Shown: positions 24,849 to 33,429, counted from the stretch's first letter. The stretch is DNA of 64,000 nt from Peptococcaceae bacterium BRH_c8a (GCA_000961575.1 LADP01000018.1:186001-250000), one strand, 5' to 3'. Notes: generated from the sequence alone by a model not told the origin. A program made the numbers and translations.

Positions 24849-25748
24849 ATGAGAAAAACATTATTATTAATTCTAGTGCTGCTTGTAGCGCTGACTCTGG
24901 GCGGTTGCGGCGGAGCGAAAAATGAAAGTGCGTCTGATCAAAGTGCGTCTATGGAAGTAGGCGGAAGCACCTCGTACGAATCGCAGGCATCTAGTGATGC
25001 TGTGGAAAAGGAAAAGTCTGAAGAAAGCGGTGTCGGTGAAGGAACGGCGCAAAAAATAATTAGAACTGTTGCACTTTCCATTGTTGTTCCCGATGTGGAA
25101 AAAACCGTCAATGAAATAGAAGCCATGTTAAAAAACGTAAACGGATATGTACAGGATGCTAATCTCTGGCAGTCTAACAATAATCTGCAGGGGCACCTTA
25201 CCCTGCGGGTGCCTTCCTCAAAGGTGGACGGGTTCATCCCCCAACTGGAATCTTTGGGAAGGGTGGAACGGAAAAATGTTTCCGGCCAGGATGTTACAGA
25301 GGAGTACTATGACGTCGAAGCCCGTAAAAATAATCTTAAAAAACAGGAAGAGAGATACCTGGAACTACTGGGTAAAGCCAATACGGTAAAGGAAATGTTG
25401 GAGATAGAAAGCCAATTGGCCAGAGTGCGGGGTGAAATTGAATCTATGGAAGCCCGGTTAAAGGTTCTGAACAACCGGGTGGATTTGGCTACTATTACCA
25501 TAGAACTACAAGCACCGAAAACTCTGTCTACCGGAGAAATCCTGCGCGAGCCATTTGGGGAACGTATCCAAACCGGGTGGCAGCGGGGCGTTAACGGTAT
25601 GATGAACTTTGTTCAGGATCTGGTATTAATTTTTGTGATACTGCTTCCCTACACTCCAATAATCGCCCTGCTTGGTTACGCGGTATACCGGATTAGAAAG
25701 AGCAAGCGGTTTTTTAAAGGCAGAAACGGAGACCAGGACGGTAACTGA
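24849..25748 (+). CDS. DUF4349 lipoprotein
   Basis: A 299-residue protein with a lipoprotein signal (hydrophobic 5-17, lipobox LGGC, lipidated C20) and a Ser/Glu-rich linker to about residue 65. The DUF4349 domain (about 75-230) has a periplasmic helical hairpin (EEYYDVEARKNNLKKQEERY). A membrane helix follows near 255-280 (LVLIFVILLPYTPIIALLGY), then a basic tail. The family is of unknown function, possibly envelope-associated. GGGTGGG precedes the ATG. It stands alone. Confidence 0.88.
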   Translation: MRKTLLLILVLLVALTLGGCGGAKNESASDQSASMEVGGSTSYESQASSDAVEKEKSEESGVGEGTAQKIIRTVALSIVVPDVEKTVNEIEAMLKNVNGYVQDANLWQSNNNLQGHLTLRVPSSKVDGFIPQLESLGRVERKNVSGQDVTEEYYDVEARKNNLKKQEERYLELLGKANTVKEMLEIESQLARVRGEIESMEARLKVLNNRVDLATITIELQAPKTLSTGEILREPFGERIQTGWQRGVNGMMNFVQDLVLIFVILLPYTPIIALLGYAVYRIRKSKRFFKGRNGDQDGN

Positions 25749-25784
25749 TTAGTTAATACCCCTTGAATATCTTATTTTAATCGT

Positions 25785-25838
25785 GATAGGGCTATCCAGC
25801 GGAGTGTTTGAAACCCGAAGGGTAGCTTTTACCTTATC
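25785..25838 (+). other. Imperfect long stem-loop downstream of the DUF4349 gene
   Basis: GATAGG-GCTA-TCC pairs with GGG-TAGC-TTTTA-CC-TTATC, giving about 13 pairs around a GC-containing loop, followed by CCGGCGGTCTTTTTA. It may be the gene's terminator or a small structured RNA. The fold was drawn by eye. Confidence 0.35.
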
Positions 25839-25938
25839 CCGGCGGTCTTTTTAATGTTATCCGGCATTTTACAGTGTCTATGATATAATTGTTTAATTAA
25901 ACATTATATGGATTTATAAGAATCCGGGGGTACAGCTA

Positions 25939-26688
25939 ATGGGTAAATCCAAAAAAGTGGGGCTGGCTCTAGGGGGCGGGGCGGCCCTGGGGGCCTCGCA
26001 CATTGGGGTGTTACGTTACTTGGAAGAAAATAATTACGAAGTTACTCATATAGCCGGTACCAGCGTAGGGGCATTGGTTGGAGGCGCTTACGCCTGCGGT
26101 GTGTCTATCGGCGAGATGATTAGGTTTGCGCGCCGGGCCAGGTGGACAAGTCTAACCCGGCCATCCATACCACGATTAGGCCTTTTCACCAATGAACGAC
26201 TGCGGGATCAGGTGCGCCGTTTGGTTGACGATAAACGGTTTGACGAAACCAATGTGCCATTTGCCGCTATTGCCTGCAGTCTGATCTCCGGACAGGAAAT
26301 AGTAATTCATGAGGGTTCACTGGTAGATGCCATCCTGGCCAGTTGCGCTATTCCCGGTTTATTTGAGCCATTTGATACCGGTGAAGACTTGCTATGTGAC
26401 GGGGGGGTAGTAAACCAGGTTCCCGACGATGTGGTTTGGGGTATGGGTGCCGGTAGAGTGATTGCCGTGGATCTTATCTCCAATGTAACGGGTAACGAGC
26501 GGCCCGACAATCTTTTTGGTGTTTTTTATAAATCACTTAATATATTAATGAAACGTACGATGTGTTACAGGCCCGATACCGAGGTTATATATCCTGATAC
26601 CACCGGTTTTTTAACTACGGATTTAAAAAACTACCGAACTTTAATTTCTATTGGTTACCATGCAGCGCAGGAAACACTTAGTAAATGA
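25939..26688 (+). CDS. Patatin-like phospholipase (RssA type)
   Basis: A 249-residue patatin-fold hydrolase. The oxyanion glycine stretch LGGGAALG lies near 11-18, the nucleophile Ser42 is in GTSVG, and Asp154 is in the DGG motif, together the Ser-Asp dyad. No signal peptide, so it is probably cytoplasmic and acts on membrane lipids as a lysophospholipase or acyl hydrolase. The substrate is unknown. The ATG follows TCCGGGGG. Single gene. Confidence 0.9.
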   Translation: MGKSKKVGLALGGGAALGASHIGVLRYLEENNYEVTHIAGTSVGALVGGAYACGVSIGEMIRFARRARWTSLTRPSIPRLGLFTNERLRDQVRRLVDDKRFDETNVPFAAIACSLISGQEIVIHEGSLVDAILASCAIPGLFEPFDTGEDLLCDGGVVNQVPDDVVWGMGAGRVIAVDLISNVTGNERPDNLFGVFYKSLNILMKRTMCYRPDTEVIYPDTTGFLTTDLKNYRTLISIGYHAAQETLSK

Positions 26689-26828
26689 TAAAACAATTTA
26701 TTTTAATTTTACTATAACACTATTTTTTTAAACTACGGCTAAAATGTGTCACACATAGTCAACAGATTTGAGGGTACCATAACTATTGAAAGCTGAAACA
26801 ATTAATTAACAAAAGGAGGTTATTGTAA

Positions 26829-27083
26829 ATGGCTGAAGGACAAAAAACGAACCGTAAATTAATACCCCAGGCTGCCAGTGCGATGAAACAGTTTAAATAT
26901 GAAACCGCTGCTGAACTGGGTATCCCAAATTACCAGGGTTACCTTGGCGACGTACCTTCGAGGGTCAACGGAGCGGTTGGCGGCAACATGGTTAAGAAAA
27001 TGGTTGCAGCCTATGAGCAGAGCTTGGCCCAAGGTCAACAACCTCCCACTCCGCAAGTAACAAACCAGCAACCGACACCTTAA
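26829..27083 (+). CDS. Alpha/beta-type small acid-soluble spore protein
   Basis: 84 residues. The core KYETAAELGIPNYQGY (about 24-39), with the germination-protease recognition region TAAELGI, and the DVPSRVNGAVGGNMVKKMV block (about 42-60) identify a DNA-binding alpha/beta SASP that coats spore DNA. A Gln/Pro-rich C-terminal tail (about 66-84) extends beyond the usual end. AAAGGAGG is well placed. It has its own terminator at 27083. A second, divergent SASP gene lies at 56376-56543. Confidence 0.92.
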   Translation: MAEGQKTNRKLIPQAASAMKQFKYETAAELGIPNYQGYLGDVPSRVNGAVGGNMVKKMVAAYEQSLAQGQQPPTPQVTNQQPTP

Positions 27084-27124
27084 AAATATTACCGGCCTTA
27101 AAGAGGGCCGGTAATATTTTTTAT
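27083..27124 (+). terminator. Terminator after the SASP gene
   Basis: AAAATATTACCGGCC (27083-27097) pairs with GGCCGGTAATATTTT (27106-27120), followed by TTTT. Because both arms are A/T-rich at the base, it may also act on the convergent udk gene. Confidence 0.85.
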
Positions 27125-27161
27125 TTAAATCAATTTTTATACTATTATTTTATGCTATTTG

Positions 27162-27782
27162 TTATTCTCCGTCGTAACGGAGCAAACGGGCCACCTGGGC
27201 GATAATTGTTTCTACGCCAAGCAGATTAAAACCGCCCTCAGGCAGGATTATATCTGCATGATACCTGGATGGTTCAACATATTTTTCGTGCATTGGCTTA
27301 ACGGTGTTAAAATACTGCTTTAATACAGAATGCAAAATCCGGCCCCGTTCGTCGATATCACGTTTAATTCGCCTAGCCAGGCGTACGTCGGCGTCAGTTT
27401 GGACAAATACCTTCAGATCCATTAGATTGCGCAATTGGGGGTAGTGAAAAATTAAAATTCCTTCCACAATAATAATTTTGGCCGGCCCCAATGCTCTTTT
27501 TTGTTTTGTTCGGGTGTGGCTGGTAAAGTCATATACTGGTAGCTGAGCTTTTTTATTGTTTTTTAACTGCATCACGCATTGCTGCAGTAATGTTAAATCA
27601 ATGGCTTCGGGATGATCAAAATTAACGACTTTTCTCTTATCCGGTTCTATATGGCTGCGATCCAGGTAAAAACAGTCTTGCTCCACCATAACCGAGTTAT
27701 CCATAAAAGCCCCGGCAACGGCCTGGGCGACAGTGGTTTTGCCAGAACCGGTTCCGCCGGCGATACCCAAAACGATAGCCAA
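27162..27782 (-). CDS. udk: Uridine/cytidine kinase
   Basis: About 206 residues from a TTG start at 27782, which has AGGGAGG 8 bases upstream; the longer frame to 27827 would bury that site. The Walker A motif GGTGSGKTT lies at residues 9-17. The nucleoside-binding region (YDFTSHTRT, EGILIFHYPQL) and RIKRDIDERGR are typical of Udk, which phosphorylates uridine and cytidine in pyrimidine salvage. A much longer uridine-kinase-like enzyme is encoded at 31255-32943. Confidence 0.88.
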   Translation of the reverse strand: MAIVLGIAGGTGSGKTTVAQAVAGAFMDNSVMVEQDCFYLDRSHIEPDKRKVVNFDHPEAIDLTLLQQCVMQLKNNKKAQLPVYDFTSHTRTKQKRALGPAKIIIVEGILIFHYPQLRNLMDLKVFVQTDADVRLARRIKRDIDERGRILHSVLKQYFNTVKPMHEKYVEPSRYHADIILPEGGFNLLGVETIIAQVARLLRYDGE

Positions 27783-28056
27783 CTTAATATCCTCCCTGAT
27801 GCCCACTAAAAACCTAGTCCGTGTCATTATTATTGAAATGAAGTGAAAAGCATGAATCTTAATACTCAGTTTCCCGAGCTACGTCAAAATGATTATCCTG
27901 ACTATAGAAGATACTAACCTAGTATTTCTGTTCCAGGGCGGGATATCCTTCCGATAATGTTTTTTCACGTTTAAAGTGACTTTTAAAGCTTATTAATCTA
28001 TATATATTTGCATATATATTTTTTTTCGGGTTACCATAATGCACGGAGGTGAAAAA

Positions 28057-28206
28057 ATGCCCAATATTAAATGTAATGTTACAGAGTGCGACTTCAACGA
28101 GTCCGTGGAATGTGCGGCACCCATGATCCAAGTTAACCGGAATCATGCCAATAACGCCGGCACTTCGGATCAAACAAAGTGCGAAACCTTTAAGCCAAAG
28201 GAATAG
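28057..28206 (+). CDS. DUF1540 cysteine-rich small protein (49 aa)
   Basis: A 49-residue protein with four Cys arranged as IKCNVTECDFN, VECAAPMIQV and TKCETF, the DUF1540 pattern, presumed to bind a metal. CGGAGG lies 7 bases before the ATG. The family is common in spore-forming Clostridia and of unknown function. A strong terminator follows at 28223, so it is monocistronic. Confidence 0.88.
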   Translation: MPNIKCNVTECDFNESVECAAPMIQVNRNHANNAGTSDQTKCETFKPKE

Positions 28207-28222
28207 TTTTGCATTGTACTTG

Positions 28223-28260
28223 GGAAACCGGCACAACGGGGTGCCGGTTTCCTTTTTATT
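28223..28260 (+). terminator. Terminator of the DUF1540 gene
   Basis: GGAAACCGGCAC (28223-28234) and GTGCCGGTTTCC (28241-28252) form a perfect 12-bp stem followed by TTTTTATTTTTTT. Confidence 0.9.
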
Positions 28261-28401
28261 TTTTTGTAAACCGTATATTTGGCTGGTGCTGATGAATACT
28301 GTTTTGAAGGCAAATATTTTAGAAATTAAGAAAAATATTCCAGGCAGGTCACTTTTACGCCCGGGTTATAATATAAATAATTACATGAGGAGGTGATGAC
28401 G

Positions 28402-28482
28402 GTGCTGAGAAAAAATTATATGATTCGCCCAGTGGCGCACTGCAAGGGCGGCTGTAGTATTATGTCCCGGGCACGACTTTAA
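28402..28482 (+). CDS. Cys-containing 26-residue peptide
   Basis: A GTG-initiated ORF directly downstream of a near-perfect AGGAGGTGATGACG ribosome site. The peptide is MLRKNYMIRP followed by VAHCKGGCSIMSRARL: a basic N-terminus, a CKGGC core and a basic tail. It lies alone between the DUF1540 terminator and the hairpin at 28569. I recognise no family. The quality of the ribosome site is the main evidence that it is translated. No radical SAM or other modifying enzyme is next to it. Confidence 0.5.
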   Translation: MLRKNYMIRPVAHCKGGCSIMSRARL

Positions 28483-28568
28483 ACTGCCTGTTACATTGTT
28501 ACCTCAAGATTGTCCTTTTGGGGCAGTTTATATCGTTAAGCTTAATTTTTTTTGTATATTAATGTTAG

Positions 28569-28610
28569 AATAAAGAGATTCTGTCTAATACAGAACCTCT
28601 TTATTTTTTT
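28569..28610 (+). terminator. Strong rho-independent terminator
   Basis: AATAAAGAG-A-TTCTGT (28569-28584) pairs with ACAGAA-C-CTCTTTATT (28590-28605), with loop CTAAT and seven T. It ends the transcript that carries the 26-residue peptide ORF. Confidence 0.85.
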
Positions 28611-28770
28611 AACTATTAATTATAAGTGTAAAGCAATGGCCAAGTATGTTGTTATTATAACTTGCCAAGATGAGGATTGTTTTTTAGCGTTTCTTTCTGC
28701 TAAGCTTGATTTAATGTGCTGTTATAAATAAAATATATTTAACTATAATTACAGGGTTGTTATTTTATAA

Positions 28771-28811
28771 TATATGTACGGTATATAAATGGTATATATA
28801 TCGTACATATA
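28771..28811. repeat. AT-rich inverted repeat TATATGTACG / CGTACATATA
   Basis: Perfect 10-bp arms (28771-28780 and 28802-28811) are separated by 21 bp of mostly A/T that itself contains TATATAAA and TATATATAT. It is placed about 100 bp before the gene at 28907, so an operator is possible. Confidence 0.5.
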
Positions 28812-28906
28812 AAATAAAACAAAATAAGTTACATTAAGGGAAGGGATACCCAACGTGTAAATTTCCCCAACGTATGAATTTCCCAATTAAAAAAGGAGGG
28901 CTTAAT

Positions 28907-29218
28907 ATGGGTTTTGAGGTTTACAGGCCGAGATCTGCCAGGGACAACATGGTGGCACTAACCAAGCATCACATAAGGCTGGGCGGCAAGTTGGCGGAAA
29001 AACTGGGTAGCAGGCGGGTGGAAGTGGCTTTTGACAAGGAAAGCGGCAAACTCCGGATCAGGGGTGTTAAAGAAGGCGGCATGCTACTAAACAAGAACAA
29101 AATCGGCGCCCGGGGTATCTTTACGTTTTTTAACATCGAGGACAAAAAAGGTAGTTACCACGCCGATTACGATGAAAAAGAAAAGGTAGTTTACGTTTAC
29201 CTGCAACCGGAAGAGTAA
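28907..29218 (+). CDS. Uncharacterised 103-aa protein
   Basis: Starts at ATG 28907 after AAAGGAGGG; the ATG at 28874 would include the ribosome site. The 103 residues are basic and beta-rich at the end (GSYHADYDEKEKVVYVYLQP). The N-terminus MGFEVYRPRSARDNMVALTK resembles small DNA-binding or phage-like proteins, but no family is recognised. It is preceded by the inverted repeat at 28771 and followed by the DUF763 gene about 90 bp on. Function unknown. Confidence 0.65.
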   Translation: MGFEVYRPRSARDNMVALTKHHIRLGGKLAEKLGSRRVEVAFDKESGKLRIRGVKEGGMLLNKNKIGARGIFTFFNIEDKKGSYHADYDEKEKVVYVYLQPEE

Positions 29219-29309
29219 ACTGCCCTTTAACTGAATTTTATGAGGGTATTGACAGGTAACTCGGAGGCCGGTTAGAATAAGGCAAACATTTGTTTGGAGA
29301 TGCAAAACA

Positions 29310-30410
29310 ATGCGAACCGGCATGGCCAATTTACCTCTGCACGGACACCACTGCCCCCGCTGGTTATTTGAACGTATGACTCGTCTTAGTACAGCTATTG
29401 TGGAAGCAATTGTTGAAGAGTTCGGACAGCGGGCATTGCTCGTCCGTATGTCCGATCCTTTCTGGTTTCAGGCCTTGGGGTGTGTAGTAGGTTTTGATTG
29501 GCACTCGTCAGGGCTTACAACTGTCTTATGCGGGGCACTGAAACAGGGTCTGGTGCCAAGGCAGCGCGACCTGGGTGTTTATTTCGCGGGCGGCAAAGCC
29601 ATGACATCACGTAAAACGCCCGGTGAGATTGAGGCCTACACCGAAAAATACGGTCTTCCTAATCACGTGGACCAGCTGCAGTACGCCAGCCGAATGTCCG
29701 CCAAGGTGGATTCTGCAGCAGTGCAGGACGGGTATCAGATTTATCATCATTTTTTTATGTTCAGTGGGGACGGCAACTGGGCGGTGGTGCAGCAAGGGAT
29801 GAACCCTGGGGATGGATGGGCCAGACGCTACCACTGGCTGAGTGACAGTCTGGAAAGTTACATAGAAGAGCCACACGCTGCGGTTTGTGGCAGGCAGGGG
29901 GCCCAGGTTTTAAACATGGTCTCCAAGGAGAGCGTTGCTGCCCGGGATGTTTCAGTGTTTGTGGCCGGAGAACGTCCGGAAAAAACGGTTGCCGAATTAA
30001 AAAGAATTGCTGAATTAGTGGAGCAAAAACCGGCGTTGCTTAATCTGCCCGCCTCCCACCCCGTACCACAGGCCGGCAGGATCGAAAAAACTTTGCGGCG
30101 CTTATATGACTTGACGCCCCGGGACTACGAACAACTGTTGGCTACCGAAGGAGTGGGGCCGGCCACCGTAAGGGCTTTCGCACTGGTGGGAGAGGTAGTT
30201 TATGGGGTAAAGGCCAGCTACCGGGATCCGGTGCGCTATTCCTTTGCCCACGGGGGTAAAGACGGCCATCCCTACCCGGTGGATCGTAAGAACTACGACC
30301 GCTCCATTGTCATGTTGGAAACGGCACTACGTCGGGCCCGAACCGGGGACAGGGATAAGATGGAAGCGCTACGCCGTCTGGCCCGGTTGGAAAAAGGTGT
30401 TGCACAATAA
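29310..30410 (+). CDS. DUF763 domain protein
   Basis: A 366-residue protein with the characteristic DUF763 opening MANLPLHGHHCPRWLFERM, then LVRMSDPFWFQALGCVVGFD and WHSSGLTTVLCGALKQGL. A helix-hairpin-helix-like segment (EGVGPATVRAFALVGEVVYG, about 278-297) near the C-terminus suggests nucleic-acid binding. The family is found mainly in archaea and thermophilic bacteria; no function is established. GGAG lies 9 bases before the ATG. Confidence 0.88.
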   Translation: MRTGMANLPLHGHHCPRWLFERMTRLSTAIVEAIVEEFGQRALLVRMSDPFWFQALGCVVGFDWHSSGLTTVLCGALKQGLVPRQRDLGVYFAGGKAMTSRKTPGEIEAYTEKYGLPNHVDQLQYASRMSAKVDSAAVQDGYQIYHHFFMFSGDGNWAVVQQGMNPGDGWARRYHWLSDSLESYIEEPHAAVCGRQGAQVLNMVSKESVAARDVSVFVAGERPEKTVAELKRIAELVEQKPALLNLPASHPVPQAGRIEKTLRRLYDLTPRDYEQLLATEGVGPATVRAFALVGEVVYGVKASYRDPVRYSFAHGGKDGHPYPVDRKNYDRSIVMLETALRRARTGDRDKMEALRRLARLEKGVAQ

Positions 30411-30516
30411 ATAATAATGTTTAAAACAGGAGTCAGAAGTTAGAAAATCTTACTATAAAATTCTGTATACCTGAATAGTAAAACTAATTTTTATCATCTG
30501 GTTGGAGGTGTGTTAA

Positions 30517-31059
30517 ATAAATAAACGGGAAACTTTAAAAGAATTGTTAGACACCTTGGCCTTTGAGCGGCGACAAGTGGTACTATCATCCGGCCGCACA
30601 AGCAACTACTATTTTGATGGTCGGAAAGTATCACTTACCCCCAAAGGTGCTTATCTGATTGGCGAGGTCATTTGCGATATGATTGAAAATGACGATATAG
30701 ATGCCGTCGGTGGTCTTACCATGGGGGCAGATCCCATCGTAGCCGCCGTGGGCGTCGCGGCCTACCACCGAAACATGGACTTGACTCTCTTTCTTGTTCG
30801 CAAGGAAGCCAAAAAACACGGCACCATGCGCCTGATCGAAGGCCCGGCTTTAAGTGCTGGTCAGCGGGTGGTTGTGGTGGACGACGTAATTACCACGGGA
30901 GGCTCATTTGTTCAAGCAGTGGAAGCCGTACGTGAAATAGGCTGTCAAGTAGTTAAGGCCGTGACGCTGGTGGACAGGCAGGAAGGTGGCGCTGAAACTT
31001 TAGAAAAAATGGGCGTTACCGTTGAACCAGTGTTTAAGGCGACGGATTTTGGACTATAG
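30517..31059 (+). CDS. pyrE: Orotate phosphoribosyltransferase, apparent ATA start
   Basis: About 180 residues. The PRPP-binding motif VVVVDDVITTGGS (about 126-138) and SSGRTSNYYFDGRKVSL near the N-terminus identify PyrE, which makes OMP from orotate and PRPP in pyrimidine synthesis. The only well-placed ribosome site, GGAGG at 30504-30508, points to ATA at 30517. Reading from there gives (M)NKRETLKELLDTLAF, the N-terminal helix expected in PyrE. The next usable start, TTG 30544, has no ribosome site and removes that helix. An in-frame TAA at 30514 excludes earlier starts. The other pyr genes are not here. Confidence 0.85.
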   Translation: MNKRETLKELLDTLAFERRQVVLSSGRTSNYYFDGRKVSLTPKGAYLIGEVICDMIENDDIDAVGGLTMGADPIVAAVGVAAYHRNMDLTLFLVRKEAKKHGTMRLIEGPALSAGQRVVVVDDVITTGGSFVQAVEAVREIGCQVVKAVTLVDRQEGGAETLEKMGVTVEPVFKATDFGL

Positions 31060-31160
31060 AAATCTATGACGTGTGGAAATAGATAGAATGTGACGCTAAT
31101 AGGGCAAAATGGTTTGGGACTACCAGCTAAATGTCGCCCTGTGGTATAATATGAGTGTAG

Positions 31161-31192
31161 AATGGGCTTGTGATATTTATTGCAAGCCCATT
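31161..31192 (+). terminator. Stem-loop between pyrE and the nucleoside kinase gene
   Basis: AATGGGCTTG (31161-31170) pairs with CAAGCCCATT (31183-31192), followed by TAAATTATATA. An extended -10 box TGGTATAAT lies just upstream (31141-31149), so the hairpin could be the first part of the kinase mRNA leader rather than only the pyrE terminator. Confidence 0.55.
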
Positions 31193-31254
31193 TAAATTAT
31201 ATACTATAAACAACCAGTTATTTAAACAATTTTTAATACTGTTGAGGTGTAATT

Positions 31255-32943
31255 ATGGCACAAAACACGCAGTTAGCCCCCATGGACACTTTTAAAATCC
31301 ATCTGGCCGGTTACGGTATGCTGGATGTGCCCCGGGGAACAAGATTTCTTGATTTATTGCCCTACGATAGAATGAACAGGAGATCACCAGTGGTAGCGGC
31401 GTACGTCAATAATGTATTAAAGGGCTTGCAAGGTTGCCTGGATGGTGATTGTGACATTGAATTTGTCGATCTGGAAAGCCAGGACGGCATGCGCATATAC
31501 ACACGCAGCCTGGTGATGCTGTTGGTCAGAGCGGCCAGCGAAGTATTGCCGGGTTGTAAAGTCAAAATGGAACATACTTTGGGTAATGGTGTTTACGGTG
31601 AAATAAACTATCAGCATTTTATCCGCCTTTCGGTTATCCAAGCTATTGAAAAGCGGATGTGGGAAATTGTGCAAGCTGACGAGCCGATTGACGTGCGCCA
31701 GGTAAATAAAGAACAAGTTAAAGAGCTTTTGCAAGAGTCCAAACAGACTGATAAACAAGATTTGCTGCGGTATCGTAAGCATGACAACGTGTGGGTGCAT
31801 ACCTGCGGTTGGTTCCATGATATTACGTACGGGAACATGGTGCCCAGCACCGGATACCTTAAGGTGTTTCGTTTACGTTATTACATGCCGGGTTTTATTC
31901 TTGAATTCCCGCGCAAGGAAGAACCTTTGGTTTTGCCCGAATACGTGGAACAGGGCAAACTGGCTAATATCTATTACGAATCGGTAAAATTGGGTAATGT
32001 GTTAAAAGTACGCAACCTGATTGAGCTTAACCAAATGTTAGAAGAGGATAACGGCGGGAATATAATTCGGGTGGCCGAGGCATTTCACGAAAAAAAAATC
32101 GGACAGATTGCCGACACCATCGCTCAAAATGCTGACCTTATCCACATAGTTCTTATAGCCGGGCCCTCCTCTTCGGGCAAAACAACTTTTGCCCAGCGTT
32201 TGGGCGTGCAGTTGCGCATCCATGATATTAACCCGATTCCCATTTCACTAGATGATTACTTTGTTGACCGGGAACTTACACCGCTGGATGAGAACGGGGA
32301 ATACGATTTTGAATGCCTTGAGACTGTGGACAGGGATTTGTTTAACGATCACCTAATCAGGCTTATCCAGGGTGAAGAAGTTGAACTTCCCACCTACGAC
32401 TTTCTTGAAGGTAAACGTAAAAACAGCGGCAAAACACTTAAGCTGGGCGAGCGGGATTTGCTTATACTGGAGGGTATTCATGGTCTGAACGACAGACTGA
32501 CGTCTTCCATACCCAAGGGCCGTAAATATAAAATATATATCAGCGCATTGACCCAACTTAACCTGGACAGCCATAACTGGATACCCACTACCTACCTACG
32601 TATGTTGAGGCGCATCGTGCGTGATTATAACCACCGGGGTTATTCCGCCACGGAAACTATTCGGCGTTGGCCTTCTATTAAACGCGGCGAGGAACGCCAT
32701 ATCTTCCCCTTCCAGGAGAGTGCTGACGCCATGTTCAACTCAGCCCTGGTATACGAACTGGCAACTTTAAAGAACTATGCTATGCCCTTATTGGGTATGG
32801 TTAGCCCGGATGAACGTGAATATGCCATGGCTTACCGCCTACGACGTTTTTTAAGCTACTTCACCCCTGTTTCCTGTGATGCTGTGCCGCTTAATTCAAT
32901 AGTCAGGGAGTTTATTGGTGGTTCTTGCTTTCTTTCCCACTAG
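31255..32943 (+). CDS. Nucleoside (uridine-type) kinase with N-terminal TGS and ThrRS-like domains
   Basis: A 562-residue protein. Residues about 10-75 resemble a TGS domain and about 80-260 a threonyl-tRNA-synthetase second-additional-domain fold (HTLGNGVYGEI region). The C-terminal half is a PRK/uridine kinase P-loop domain with Walker A GPSSSGKTT at about 303-311 and PISLDDYFVDRELTP after it. This architecture is common in Firmicutes and annotated nucleoside kinase; the real substrate is uncertain. The ATG follows GAGGTG. It comes after pyrE, consistent with pyrimidine metabolism, but has its own promoter-like element. Confidence 0.85.
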   Translation: MAQNTQLAPMDTFKIHLAGYGMLDVPRGTRFLDLLPYDRMNRRSPVVAAYVNNVLKGLQGCLDGDCDIEFVDLESQDGMRIYTRSLVMLLVRAASEVLPGCKVKMEHTLGNGVYGEINYQHFIRLSVIQAIEKRMWEIVQADEPIDVRQVNKEQVKELLQESKQTDKQDLLRYRKHDNVWVHTCGWFHDITYGNMVPSTGYLKVFRLRYYMPGFILEFPRKEEPLVLPEYVEQGKLANIYYESVKLGNVLKVRNLIELNQMLEEDNGGNIIRVAEAFHEKKIGQIADTIAQNADLIHIVLIAGPSSSGKTTFAQRLGVQLRIHDINPIPISLDDYFVDRELTPLDENGEYDFECLETVDRDLFNDHLIRLIQGEEVELPTYDFLEGKRKNSGKTLKLGERDLLILEGIHGLNDRLTSSIPKGRKYKIYISALTQLNLDSHNWIPTTYLRMLRRIVRDYNHRGYSATETIRRWPSIKRGEERHIFPFQESADAMFNSALVYELATLKNYAMPLLGMVSPDEREYAMAYRLRRFLSYFTPVSCDAVPLNSIVREFIGGSCFLSH

Positions 32944-33038
32944 GAGTAATTGTAAAAATATAACAGGGATCCGGAAGGAAAAAACAGTTCCAGTGGTATG
33001 TATAAATAAGATAGATATATTAACGGGGAGGGCTTAGG

Positions 33039-33389
33039 ATGGAAACCTTAGCAGAACTATTAACCGATGATAAAGAAACAACCGGTAAAATAATATTCCA
33101 GCTTACTGATGCCAAAGTATTTGACAAAAACGTCAAAGATGTTACCGTTTTTTATAAGCTGGTAGGCGAATCCCGGTTTAAATTATTTCGCAGCAATGCG
33201 TTTGAACTGGTTTTTGTGCACCTGACCGAGGATTGGATGCGTCAGGCTAGGGTAGATTTGGGTGGTGTCAAATGTCCGGGCGGCATCGATGTAGAGCTGA
33301 CCTGGGACGATGAGAAAGACACCATGTCAGTAAGAGGACTTGGTGAGGTTAAATTTATTACTGTTACGGCTATGCATATAGATAACTGA
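33039..33389 (+). CDS. Uncharacterised 116-aa protein
   Basis: A 116-residue soluble protein with a GGGAGGG ribosome site 9 bases before the ATG. It has a mixed alpha/beta composition with GKIIFQLTDAKVFDKNVKDV and a C-terminal beta-rich part (DTMSVRGLGEVKFITVTAMH). A single Cys sits in KCPGG. No family recognised. It lies on its own between the nucleoside kinase gene and a convergent small gene, with 40 bp to the latter. Confidence 0.65.
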   Translation: METLAELLTDDKETTGKIIFQLTDAKVFDKNVKDVTVFYKLVGESRFKLFRSNAFELVFVHLTEDWMRQARVDLGGVKCPGGIDVELTWDDEKDTMSVRGLGEVKFITVTAMHIDN

Positions 33390-33429
33390 CCGGGTATGCC
33401 GTATGTCGTTGTTAGATATATGAACATAC

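Larger units (their letters stand above)
28483..28906. other. 424-bp AT-rich intergenic region
   Basis: No gene was found. It contains an AAACTGCC...GGGCAGTTT stem (28480-28530 region), the strong terminator at 28569-28610, an AT-rich stretch and the inverted repeat at 28771-28811 upstream of the next gene. Confidence 0.5.

Noticed and set aside
27852-27917. 21-codon ORF MNLNTQFPELRQNDYPDYRRY upstream of udk
   Set aside because: Weak ribosome site and no hint of conservation.
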